From assembly GCA_016302095.1 (NCBI GenBank), contig JAEDOE010000081.1:1-6025 (forward strand): a stretch of 6,025 nucleotides of DNA. Direction: 5' to 3'. The position numbers and the translations under genes are program-made. This document shows, piece by piece, positions 1 to 6,025 of this stretch. The notes under the pieces were generated by a model. The model searched no databases. It saw only the letters and a list, made by a program, of their open reading frames with translations, and was not told the DNA's origin. This DNA is from Anaerovibrio sp. (lineage in GTDB: Bacteria; Bacillota; Negativicutes; Selenomonadales; Selenomonadaceae). Every line of letters begins with the position of its first letter. Within the stretch, counting starts at the first letter, position 1.

Positions 1-338
1 GCAATGTCTTCACTGCCCGCCCGGATGAGGCACGGGATGTACTGCGCACCGTGGAAAGCCGCCACCTGACCGCCGAGCTGCTAAAAAAGCAGCAAAACGC
101 AGCAGGTCAGCCAGCCAGTACTGCTGCTATTGCGCCCCGGCAGGAACCAGCCCTGCCACGGCCTGCCGGAACCATCACGCTAGACAATCAGCTATACCAG
201 CGTTATCAGGGGGAGCTGCAGATTACCAAAACAGACCTGCCCCCTGACCGGCGCATCAATGTGCTGGGGCAGCTCCCTGCCCTTGAGCAACGCCTGCTAA
301 AATACATCACCCCCGGCAAAAAATTCCGCTTCACCTAA
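1..338 (+). CDS. Hypothetical protein, C-terminal part (5' end outside window)
   Basis: The reading frame is open from base 3 to a TAA at 336-338, giving 111 residues. It has no convincing start: a GTG at 51 is possible but has no good ribosome-binding site, and the frame continues upstream without a stop, so this is most likely the tail of a longer gene. Three parts are visible: a charged helical stretch (ARPDEARDVLRTVESRHLTA onward, with LLKKQQ), a low-complexity Ala/Gln/Pro linker at about residues 41-66, and a compact C-terminal segment starting TITLDNQLYQRYQGEL and ending in a basic tail (PGKKFRFT). The linker suggests a domain boundary, with the last 45 residues a small separate unit. 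I do not recognise the family and assign no function. It converges on the minus-strand operon, so it is probably unrelated to it. Codon use looks like that of the neighbouring genes. Confidence 0.7.
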   Translation, partial: NVFTARPDEARDVLRTVESRHLTAELLKKQQNAAGQPASTAAIAPRQEPALPRPAGTITLDNQLYQRYQGELQITKTDLPPDRRINVLGQLPALEQRLLKYITPGKKFRFT

Positions 339-381
339 AAACTAAAAGCGTTCAGCGGCAAAATAAAATCCATAGCAAGCA

Positions 382-419
382 AAAAAGAGACTGCCCCAGG
401 CCAGGGACAATCTCTTTTT
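382..419. terminator. Bidirectional intrinsic terminator between convergent genes
   Basis: AAAAAGAGA (382-390) pairs perfectly with TCTCTTTTT (411-419). Inside, TG (392-393) pairs with CA (408-409) and CCC (395-397) with GGG (404-406), separated by single mismatches and closed by a six-base loop. The T-run at 415-419 followed by ATTTT serves the plus-strand gene ending at 338. The A-run at 381-387 becomes a U-run on the minus strand and serves the operon ending at 516. The position between converging genes supports a two-way role. The inner stem is imperfect, so strength is uncertain. Confidence 0.75.
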
Positions 420-470
420 ATTTTCATATAACGTAAAAACTTAATAGCCTGCCATGGCAAAGCCATGCAT

Positions 471-501
471 CAGGTCAGGGACAACGCCTTTTCTTACTTT
501 T
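471..501. repeat. Degenerate copy of the terminator's right half
   Basis: CAGGTCAGGGACAA (471-484) matches CAGGCCAGGGACAA (397-410) at 13 of 14 bases. Both copies are followed by a pyrimidine/T-rich run (TCTCTTTTTATTTT and CGCCTTTTCTTACTTTT). The second copy lacks the matching left arm, so it cannot form the same hairpin. It may be a remnant of a duplicated terminator, or part of a dispersed element. Confidence 0.4.
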
Positions 502-515
502 TACCTTGCAAAACT

Positions 516-1718
516 TTAAATAAATTGCATTACTGCAAATAGAACAAGACCGATAGCCGCTCCCACTATGGAACCGTTCATCCGTATCCACAGCAAATCC
601 GGCTCTGCCTTGTCATAAACCAAACGATTAATCTGCTCATCCGTCATGGTTCCCAGCACATCCCCGGCAATACTGCCCAGCATCTCCTGCGCCTGCATGA
701 CGCCACGGGCTGCCAGCTGGTAGCAAATGCCGCTGACTTCCCTTTGCAGGGAGCTGTTTTCCCGAAGCATCTCATATACCACCTGCAAGATACCCTCGGC
801 AAGCTCCTGCAACTGACCATCTATTTTCTCATCTTCATCAGTTGCATTGAACAAATATTCATTTAGATTTAACCTTTGTACAGAATTCAACACAGCACGG
901 TCCAATTCCTGCCTGGCTGCCAAATTTTTTTGTAAAAAACAGGAAATTTTTTCTGCTGCGGCATGCAGCTGCTCCCTCTCCTCGGAATCCTCCTGCTGCA
1001 CCCTTTCCAGAAACAAAAGGCACCTGTCCTGTATCAGGCCGGCAGCTTCCTCCGTGTTCAGTACATTGACGGACTGGGCAAAGCCAGCCATCATCATAGC
1101 CATAGGCCCCTGCAGCTTGGAATCGATGTATTCAGAGAGCACTGACTCTACTTTATCTGCAAACTCCGGCTGCCTTGCCCCGGACTCCAGCTCCTTCGCC
1201 CCATACAGAAGGAAGCTCCCTATCCTCTCCGGCGTCATGCTGCCTGCCACCATTTCCCCAAGCCTGGCTGCAAGCCCTGCCGGCATGGCAGCACCATCCC
1301 GTGCTTCCAGCCAGTGCCTGCCCCTGGTTGCCAGCCATTTCGCCACCAGCTGCCTGCTCTCCGGCCTTTCCAGCCAGCCCAGAAGCTTGCCGTCAAAATC
1401 TATCCTCTTTACCTTTGCCACCAGAGCCTTCTTGCCAAAAAACTCCCTCTGCAGCATCCTGCCTGTTGCCTCAATAAAGGACTGCCGCCTGCGAGGCAAA
1501 ATTGCCGTATGCCAGGGAAAGCCAAGAGGCTTCTCGAAAAGTGCCGTCACCGCAAACCAGTCGGCAATGCCGCCCACCAGAGCCGCCTCCGCGCAGAACA
1601 AAAAGCCTGCGGCAAAGACATTGCCCGGATACTGCACCTGCAGGCAAAGGGCAAACAGAAAAATAACCGCTGCTGCCAGAAGCGTCCTGTCAGCCTTGTT
1701 CCAATTCTGCCATATCAT
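516..1718 (-). CDS. DUF445 family membrane protein, second of a tandem pair
   Basis: A 400-residue protein of the DUF445 family (the group containing E. coli YjiN and B. subtilis YheB); its biochemical role is unknown. It shows the family's N-terminal signature GGIADWFAVTALFEKPLG (residues 49-66) after a hydrophobic segment at about 12-28 and a second at about 33-50. The long middle is charged and probably helical, with an acidic patch around EDSEERE (243-249) and DEDEK (294-298). The C-terminus carries the family motif IRMNGSIVGAAIGLVLFAVM (378-397), a probable membrane segment ending three residues later. Length is close to that of YjiN (about 426). The ATG at 1716-1718 is chosen because AGGTG (1727-1731) lies eight bases upstream and because it overlaps the stop of the preceding paralog in ATGA, which implies translational coupling. 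It is the last gene of the operon; the terminator at 382-419 lies about 100 bases downstream. One oddity is Glu in EKPLG where the paralog has Arg. Confidence 0.9.
   Translation of the reverse strand: MIWQNWNKADRTLLAAAVIFLFALCLQVQYPGNVFAAGFLFCAEAALVGGIADWFAVTALFEKPLGFPWHTAILPRRRQSFIEATGRMLQREFFGKKALVAKVKRIDFDGKLLGWLERPESRQLVAKWLATRGRHWLEARDGAAMPAGLAARLGEMVAGSMTPERIGSFLLYGAKELESGARQPEFADKVESVLSEYIDSKLQGPMAMMMAGFAQSVNVLNTEEAAGLIQDRCLLFLERVQQEDSEEREQLHAAAEKISCFLQKNLAARQELDRAVLNSVQRLNLNEYLFNATDEDEKIDGQLQELAEGILQVVYEMLRENSSLQREVSGICYQLAARGVMQAQEMLGSIAGDVLGTMTDEQINRLVYDKAEPDLLWIRMNGSIVGAAIGLVLFAVMQFI
1715..1718 (-). other. ATGA stop/start overlap between the two DUF445 genes
   Basis: On the minus strand, ATG (1718-1716) of the downstream gene and TGA (1717-1715) of the upstream gene share bases in an ATGA. 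This arrangement typically lets terminating ribosomes restart. It also supports 1718 as the true start. Confidence 0.85.
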
Positions 1719-2941
1719 GTTCCCAACACCTGCCCTGCTGCATATATTACGGCATAAAGTGCCATACCTGCTATCGCTCCCACCACTGAGCCGTTAATGC
1801 GTATCATTTGCAGGTCATCTGCCACCTTTTCCTCCGTAAACTCAACCAGCTCCTTGTCAGATAGCCTGCTGAGCCGTTCCTCTATCATGCCCGCAATTAC
1901 ATCGTGGTGCCCCTGAAGCTCTGACTCCAGCCAGTCCTTCAGCATGGCATCAGCCCTCTGCTGCATCTGGCTGTTTTCAATAAACTGCTTCATGGCAGAC
2001 TCTGCCATGCCATGCAGCCAGCCTGCCAGCCTGTCACCTGCCAAAAGCTCCGCCAGCACCTGCTCCAGCATACCTGCCAGCTTTTCCTGCGCCTGCAAGT
2101 CCTCCAGCACATTCACCAGCCCGTCAACTACAGCAGGCGTTTCTGCCAGCTCACTGAGCCGGTCCCCCAGCCAGGCTGCCGCCCTTTCCTCCGCTGCCGG
2201 ATTTTCCGCCAGCTCCTTCAAAAAGCCTCTGCCCTTTTCCAGCAGCATGTCCGCAATCCGCTCACCGGTCATGCCCATCAGCCCGATAAGAAACGACCTG
2301 CCGCCGGATGCATCGCCATACTCCGTCAGCACATCATCTGCATACCGGGCCAAAAGCTGCCGAAGCTCCTCATCTTCAAGAAGCTCCTCTGCCGATGCTG
2401 CCAAAAGGTGCAGGATATGACCTGCACTTTCCTGCCTTGACAGGCCTGCTAAAAAATCGGCTGCCAGCCTGTCCAGCTGCACCCTGCCCAGCATATCCCC
2501 CAGCCCCGGTGCCAGCTCCCTGGCCAGCACCTCCGGGCTGAGCCCCTGCTGCAGCTGCAGTGCCATCCTGTCCACCGCAGGCAGCAGCATAGCTTCGCCA
2601 TTCTTAACCAGGAATTCCTTCATAAATACTGCCGTGTCCTGCTGGCGGACAAACTTCATCACATTATCCGCTCCCAGCAGGTCATTGCCGGCAAAATCCA
2701 CCACTGCCTGCATGATGCGCTGGCGGTTCCTGATAATAATCTCCGTGCGGTAGGAAATCCCCAACGGCTTCCTGAACAGCGCGGTTACAGCAAACCAGTC
2801 AGCCATGCCGCCGATGGTAGCCGCCAAAAAGCCGTTGTGGATCATGCCGCCCCAGAAGCCTGCCTTAGCCAGCCCTGCGGTGCCCGCTGCCCCTGCCACG
2901 CTGATGGCAAGGGCAATCGTCGCCTTATATTTTTTCTTCAT
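1715..2941 (-). CDS. DUF445 family membrane protein, first of a tandem pair
   Basis: A 408-residue DUF445 (YjiN/YheB-type) protein of unknown function. After a basic start (MKKKYK) comes a small-residue hydrophobic segment at about 7-28, then a second running into the signature GGMADWFAVTALFRKPLG (44-61) and a conserved stretch with RNRQRIMQ (71-78). Residues about 90-375 look entirely helical, rich in Leu, Ala and Glu, with amphipathic repeats. The C-terminal motif IRINGSVVGAIAGMALYAVI (380-399) is a probable membrane segment. Hydrophobic ends with a long soluble helical middle suggest both termini sit in or at the cytoplasmic membrane; which side the middle faces cannot be seen. The ATG at 2939-2941 lies 12 bases after the activase-like gene's stop, preceded by a weak GGACGAG (2946-2952). 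Its TGA (1715-1717) overlaps the next gene's ATG. The pair are diverged paralogs: the end motifs match closely while the middles are dissimilar. Confidence 0.9.
   Translation of the reverse strand: MKKKYKATIALAISVAGAAGTAGLAKAGFWGGMIHNGFLAATIGGMADWFAVTALFRKPLGISYRTEIIIRNRQRIMQAVVDFAGNDLLGADNVMKFVRQQDTAVFMKEFLVKNGEAMLLPAVDRMALQLQQGLSPEVLARELAPGLGDMLGRVQLDRLAADFLAGLSRQESAGHILHLLAASAEELLEDEELRQLLARYADDVLTEYGDASGGRSFLIGLMGMTGERIADMLLEKGRGFLKELAENPAAEERAAAWLGDRLSELAETPAVVDGLVNVLEDLQAQEKLAGMLEQVLAELLAGDRLAGWLHGMAESAMKQFIENSQMQQRADAMLKDWLESELQGHHDVIAGMIEERLSRLSDKELVEFTEEKVADDLQMIRINGSVVGAIAGMALYAVIYAAGQVLGT
1727..1731 (-). promoter_or_regulatory. Ribosome-binding site for the second DUF445 gene
   Basis: AGGTG on the minus strand lies eight bases before the ATG at 1718, inside the 3' end of the preceding gene. 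It is a partial match to the Shine-Dalgarno consensus at good spacing and supports the chosen start. Confidence 0.55.
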
Positions 2942-2945
2942 AATG

Positions 2946-2952
2946 CTCGTCC
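2946..2952 (-). promoter_or_regulatory. Weak ribosome-binding site for the first DUF445 gene
   Basis: GGACGAG on the minus strand lies four bases before the ATG at 2941, within the 12-base gap after the activase-like gene's stop. The match is weak and the spacing short, so translation may depend on ribosomes arriving from the upstream gene. Confidence 0.35.
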
Positions 2953-2953
2953 A

Positions 2954-5900
2954 TCACGCTTTCTTCTGTCCCCGGCTGACAGCAGGCAGCTGGGGATTTT
3001 TCTCCTTTGCCACCGACAGCATAAGCTTGATGCGGTTCAGCTGGTTCACCTCGCTGGCACCGGCATCGCAGTCAATGGCCAGGATATTTGCTTCCTTGTA
3101 GTGGTTGCGCAGGCTATGGATAACCCCCTTGCCGGTGATATGGTTCGGCAGGCAGCCAAAAGGCTGCAGGCACACCACATTTGGTACCCCGTGCCTGATG
3201 AGCTTCACCATCTCACCGGTAAGGAACCAGCCCTCGCCAGCCATATTGCCCAAAGAAACGTGCTCCTTTGCCAGCCTTGCAATCTCCCCGATGGTATGAG
3301 GCGGCAGATACCGCTTGCTATGCTTCATGGCACTGCGCACCGGACGGCGGTAGAACTCCATGAGATGAATGAACATCTGCGCCATGAGCTTGCTCTTGAG
3401 GCTGCCGTCCAAAAGCTCCCTCTTTACCACAGCATCATAGGCACTGTACATGAAGAAGTCCACGAAATCAGGCATTACCACCTCGGCACCTTCCTCAAAA
3501 AGCACCCTTTCAATATGATTATTCGCCACAGGATGGTACTTGGCAAGGATTTCACCTACGATACCCACCTTTGGCTTCCACAGGTTTTCGTCAATAGGAA
3601 TAGCTTCAAAATCCCGCACCATGGCGTGGATATTATTGGCAAACCGCTTGTAGCCGCTCTTTTCCCTGGAAAGCTCCTCCTTGCATTTTGCCATCCACTT
3701 GTCATAGACAGCCTGGGTTTCTCCCTTGTTCAGCTCATAAGGCATGGTGCGGTTCTTCACATTCATCAGCACATCGCCATAAACCGCTGCCTTGATTGCC
3801 TCAGTGAGGCTGTCCCTGTCCAGCTTGAAGGCATCTGTCTCCAAGCCCCAGACTGCAAAAACAGGAATCTGAGGATAACCTGCATCCTTCAATGCCATGC
3901 GCAGCACATTCATATAGTTGGTGGCACGGCAGGCACCGCAGGTCTGGAACAGCATAATAGATGTATTGTTCGGATCGCAGATACCGCTCTGAATGGCATT
4001 AATCAGCTGCCCAATAACCACGATGGCAGGGTAGCACATATCGTTGTGGACATATTTCAGTCCCACATCCACCGCAGACCGCGGCATCGGCGGTACAATT
4101 ACGTTGTAGCCGAATTTTTTCAGCACCGGCCCGAACAGCTCGAAGTGAATCGGTGCCATCTGCGGTGCCAGGATGGTGTGCCTGTGCTTGCATTCCTCAG
4201 TAAAATGAGGACGCTCCGCAATCTCCAATGCCTGGAACTTCACCGGCCTGCGCCTTGCCAGTGCCGCCATCAAGGAACGCAGGCGGATGCGTGCCGCCCC
4301 CAGATTGCTCACATCGTCCAGCTTAATCATGGTATAAATCCGTTCATGGTCCTCAAGAATGGACTTCACCTGCCCCGTAGTGATGGCATCCAGGCCGCAG
4401 CCGAAGGAGCTGAACTGAATCATGGTCACATTAGCATGCTCCGCCACATAATGAGCCGCATGGTAAAGCCGTGCATGATAGCTCCACTGATTTACAATCT
4501 TCAATGGCTCAGACTGCACAGGCATATGGTATACCGCATCCTCGGAAATAATCGGCAAGTCGTAGGACTGAATCATCTCCGGGATGCCGTGATTGATTTC
4601 CGGGTCCATGTGATAAGGGCGGCCAGCCAGCAAAATCACATGCCTGCCATCCCTCTCTGCCTCCTGCAAAATCTCCTGCCCCTTCCGGCGCACCTCCTGA
4701 CGGTAGGCCTCCAGCTCGGCATAGGCTGCCTCGCAGGCAGACTTAATCTCAGATTTGCTGATGCCCTCACGGCTGCCCAGCTCCTGGTAGAGCCTCTTTA
4801 CCATGTGCTTCGGGCTGTGAATCGGCAGGAAAGGCTGAATGAAATCAACATTATTTTCCTGCAAAATATCCATATTGCCCCGGATATTTTCTGCATAGGA
4901 AGCCACTACAGGGCAGTTGAAATGATTATCTGACTTGTTTTCCTCATCCTCCATATTGTATGGGAGGCAAGGGTAGAAAATCTTTTTCAGTCCCTTTTCC
5001 ACCAAATCCATGATGTGGCCGTGAGCCAGCTTGGCCGGATAGCAGAGGGAGTCGGATGGCACAGTGTCCATGCCCTTGTAATACATGTGGGCAGAAGACT
5101 CACCGGACAATACCACTTCGTAGCCCAGCCTGGTCAAAAGGGTGAACCAGAATGGATAATCCTCATACATATTGAGCACCCGGGGAATACCGATTTTGCC
5201 CCGTGGCGCAGCCTGCAAAGGCTGATAATAGTTAAACAGCCGGTCATATTTGAAGCGGTAGATATTCTGCACCTTTGCCGCCTGCTTTTCCTTGCCTGCA
5301 CCCCGCTCGCAGCGGTTGCCGGTAAAGTAGCGTCCCCCGTCAGGGAAATTCTGCACCGTTACCAGGCAGGCATTGCCGCAGCCGTGGCAGCGGAAGGATT
5401 TAGTCTTGACGGAAAAGCTTTCCAGCTGCTCCGGCGGCAAAAGCTCAGACCTGATGCCGCCGGATTCCAAGGCCAGGATAGCCGCACCATAAGCCCCCAT
5501 AAGCCCTGCAATATCAGGACGGATGACATGCTTGCCCAAAAGCAGCTCCATGGAGCGCAGCACCGCATCGTTGTAGAAGGTTCCCCCCTGCACCACGATA
5601 TGGTCACCCAGGGTGCTCACATCCTTCAGCTGCATTACCTTGAACAGGGCGTTCTTGATAACAGACAGGGCAATACCGGCAGAGATGTCGCCCACCTCCG
5701 CCCCGTCCTTCTGAGCCTGCTTTACCTTGGAATTCATGAACACTGTGCAGCGGGTGCCCAGGTCTACAGGAGCCTTGGACTCCAATGCCTTGGCAGCAAA
5801 CTCCCCGGCAGTCAGCTTCAGGCTCTGGGCAAAATTCTCAATAAAGGAGCCGCAGCCTGCGGAGCATGCCTCGTTCAGGATAATGCTGCCGATGCTGCCC

Positions 5901-6025
5901 TTGTGCACATAGAAGCACTTCATATCCTGGCCGCCGATATCCAGCACAAATGACACCTCCGGGCAGAATTCCTGTGCCGCCCGGAGATGGGCAAAGGTCT
6001 CCACCTCGCCGTCATCCGCATGAAG
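2954..6025 (-). CDS. Large 2-hydroxyacyl-CoA dehydratase activase-related protein (BcrAD/BadFG ATPase + DUF2229/HgdB-like), N-terminus missing
   Basis: The frame is open to the window edge; 1023 residues and a TGA at 2954-2956 are visible. A GTG at 6004 is an internal Val, since coding sequence with family-like residues continues upstream. Residues here are numbered from that Val. An ASKHA-type ATPase domain of the HgdC/BcrA/BadF kind covers about 18-180: DIGGQDMK (22-29) contacts phosphate in this family, and NEACSAGCGSF (44-54) and LGTRCTVF (82-89) hold the two cysteines (C47, C86) equivalent to those binding the dimer-bridging [4Fe-4S] cluster of HgdC. A CHGCGNAC motif (206-213) with C232 follows. 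A DUF2229 domain spans about 269-480 (CYPAK at 321-325, GRPYHMDPEINHG at 461-473), then SSFGCGLDAITTGQV (532-546), a second CYPA region (657-660), QTCGACRATNY (687-697) and PFGCLPNH (948-955). Family members run to about 1400 residues, so roughly 400 (probably a first ATPase domain) are missing. The inferred role is ATP-driven electron transfer in an anaerobe; substrate unknown. No separate dehydratase subunit genes lie nearby, so calling it a 2-hydroxyglutaryl-CoA dehydratase would go too far. Confidence 0.9.
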   Translation of the reverse strand, partial: LHADDGEVETFAHLRAAQEFCPEVSFVLDIGGQDMKCFYVHKGSIGSIILNEACSAGCGSFIENFAQSLKLTAGEFAAKALESKAPVDLGTRCTVFMNSKVKQAQKDGAEVGDISAGIALSVIKNALFKVMQLKDVSTLGDHIVVQGGTFYNDAVLRSMELLLGKHVIRPDIAGLMGAYGAAILALESGGIRSELLPPEQLESFSVKTKSFRCHGCGNACLVTVQNFPDGGRYFTGNRCERGAGKEKQAAKVQNIYRFKYDRLFNYYQPLQAAPRGKIGIPRVLNMYEDYPFWFTLLTRLGYEVVLSGESSAHMYYKGMDTVPSDSLCYPAKLAHGHIMDLVEKGLKKIFYPCLPYNMEDEENKSDNHFNCPVVASYAENIRGNMDILQENNVDFIQPFLPIHSPKHMVKRLYQELGSREGISKSEIKSACEAAYAELEAYRQEVRRKGQEILQEAERDGRHVILLAGRPYHMDPEINHGIPEMIQSYDLPIISEDAVYHMPVQSEPLKIVNQWSYHARLYHAAHYVAEHANVTMIQFSSFGCGLDAITTGQVKSILEDHERIYTMIKLDDVSNLGAARIRLRSLMAALARRRPVKFQALEIAERPHFTEECKHRHTILAPQMAPIHFELFGPVLKKFGYNVIVPPMPRSAVDVGLKYVHNDMCYPAIVVIGQLINAIQSGICDPNNTSIMLFQTCGACRATNYMNVLRMALKDAGYPQIPVFAVWGLETDAFKLDRDSLTEAIKAAVYGDVLMNVKNRTMPYELNKGETQAVYDKWMAKCKEELSREKSGYKRFANNIHAMVRDFEAIPIDENLWKPKVGIVGEILAKYHPVANNHIERVLFEEGAEVVMPDFVDFFMYSAYDAVVKRELLDGSLKSKLMAQMFIHLMEFYRRPVRSAMKHSKRYLPPHTIGEIARLAKEHVSLGNMAGEGWFLTGEMVKLIRHGVPNVVCLQPFGCLPNHITGKGVIHSLRNHYKEANILAIDCDAGASEVNQLNRIKLMLSVAKEKNPQLPAVSRGQKKA

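Larger units (their letters stand above)
339..515. other. Convergent intergenic region
   Basis: This 177-base AT-rich gap lies between the stop codons of two converging genes. Apart from the terminator at 382-419 it holds a short hairpin, CATGGC (453-458) and GCCATG (462-467) with an AAA loop, and a near copy of part of the terminator at 471-484. No open frame with a ribosome-binding site and no promoter is apparent, and none is expected between 3' ends. Confidence 0.6.

Noticed and set aside
453..467. CATGGC-AAA-GCCATG hairpin as a separate terminator
   Set aside because: The stem is only six pairs with a three-base loop and has no T-run directly after it on either strand.
847..1797. A 316-codon plus-strand open frame opposite the DUF445 pair
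   Set aside because: It is Ser-, Cys- and Pro-rich with no domain, runs across the junction of two genuine coupled genes, and is explained by their skewed composition.
1941..2560. Many CTGC/CCAGC-like short repeats in the DUF445 region
   Set aside because: They reflect repeated Leu, Ala and Gln codons in a helical protein, with no constant unit length or spacing that would indicate a real repeat array.
2837..4933. A 698-codon plus-strand open frame opposite the activase-like gene and the start of the DUF445 gene
   Set aside because: It uses the exact reverse complement of the real codons, so its stops arise only where the minus-strand genes use TTA, CTA or TCA, which are rare here. It ends where the real gene has a TCA serine (residue 358). 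The product is His-, Leu- and Cys-rich with no recognisable domain, while the minus strand has clear family motifs throughout.
5015..5953. A 312-codon plus-strand open frame opposite the ATPase domain
   Set aside because: It lies in the same codon-aligned antisense frame as the 698-codon frame and has the same explanation; the minus strand encodes the conserved ATPase and cysteine motifs here.
5984..6004. GTG at 6004 as the true start of the activase-like protein
   Set aside because: The frame continues to the window edge without a stop, and the residues there (LHADDGE before VETFAH) read like the family's conserved sequence, so the gene begins outside the window.

Overview
The window carries one long minus-strand gene cluster (about 516 to 6025) facing the 3' end of an unrelated plus-strand gene (1 to 338). 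The two sides converge on a short AT-rich gap that holds a bidirectional-looking terminator. The large protein belongs to the multidomain family related to 2-hydroxyacyl-CoA dehydratase activators, found in strict anaerobes. Together with tandem DUF445 membrane proteins, moderate GC content and an AAAAAGAGA/TCTCTTTTT terminator, this suggests an anaerobic Firmicute. My best guess is the Negativicutes (a Selenomonas-like organism), but this is inference from gene type and style, not a match to a known genome.

Layout. (1) Bases 1-338, plus strand: C-terminal 111 residues of a protein I do not recognise, with an Ala/Gln/Pro-rich linker. (2) Bases 339-515: intergenic gap with a terminator hairpin at 382-419, a small hairpin at 453-467, and a partial second copy of the terminator's right half at 471-484. 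(3) Bases 516-1718, minus: DUF445 protein of 400 aa. (4) Bases 1715-2941, minus: a second DUF445 protein of 408 aa, whose stop overlaps the start of the 400-aa gene in an ATGA. (5) Bases 2954-6025, minus: 1023 visible residues of a roughly 1400-residue activase-type ATPase fused to HgdB/DUF2229-like iron-sulfur domains. Its N-terminus lies beyond the window.

Transcription order on the minus strand is activase-like protein, then DUF445-A (12-nt gap), then DUF445-B (4-nt overlap). This spacing makes a single operon very likely, and translational coupling likely at least for the DUF445 pair. The activase-like protein carries the ATPase signature and both cluster-bridging cysteines of HgdC-type activators, plus several further cysteine motifs, so it is probably an ATP-driven low-potential electron-transfer enzyme whose substrate is unknown. 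The DUF445 proteins have hydrophobic segments at both ends and a long helical middle. Their function is not known to me, and nothing in the sequence shows that they act with the activase beyond co-transcription. No RNA genes, mobile elements or CRISPR arrays were seen. The long plus-strand ORFs opposite the operon are antisense shadows.
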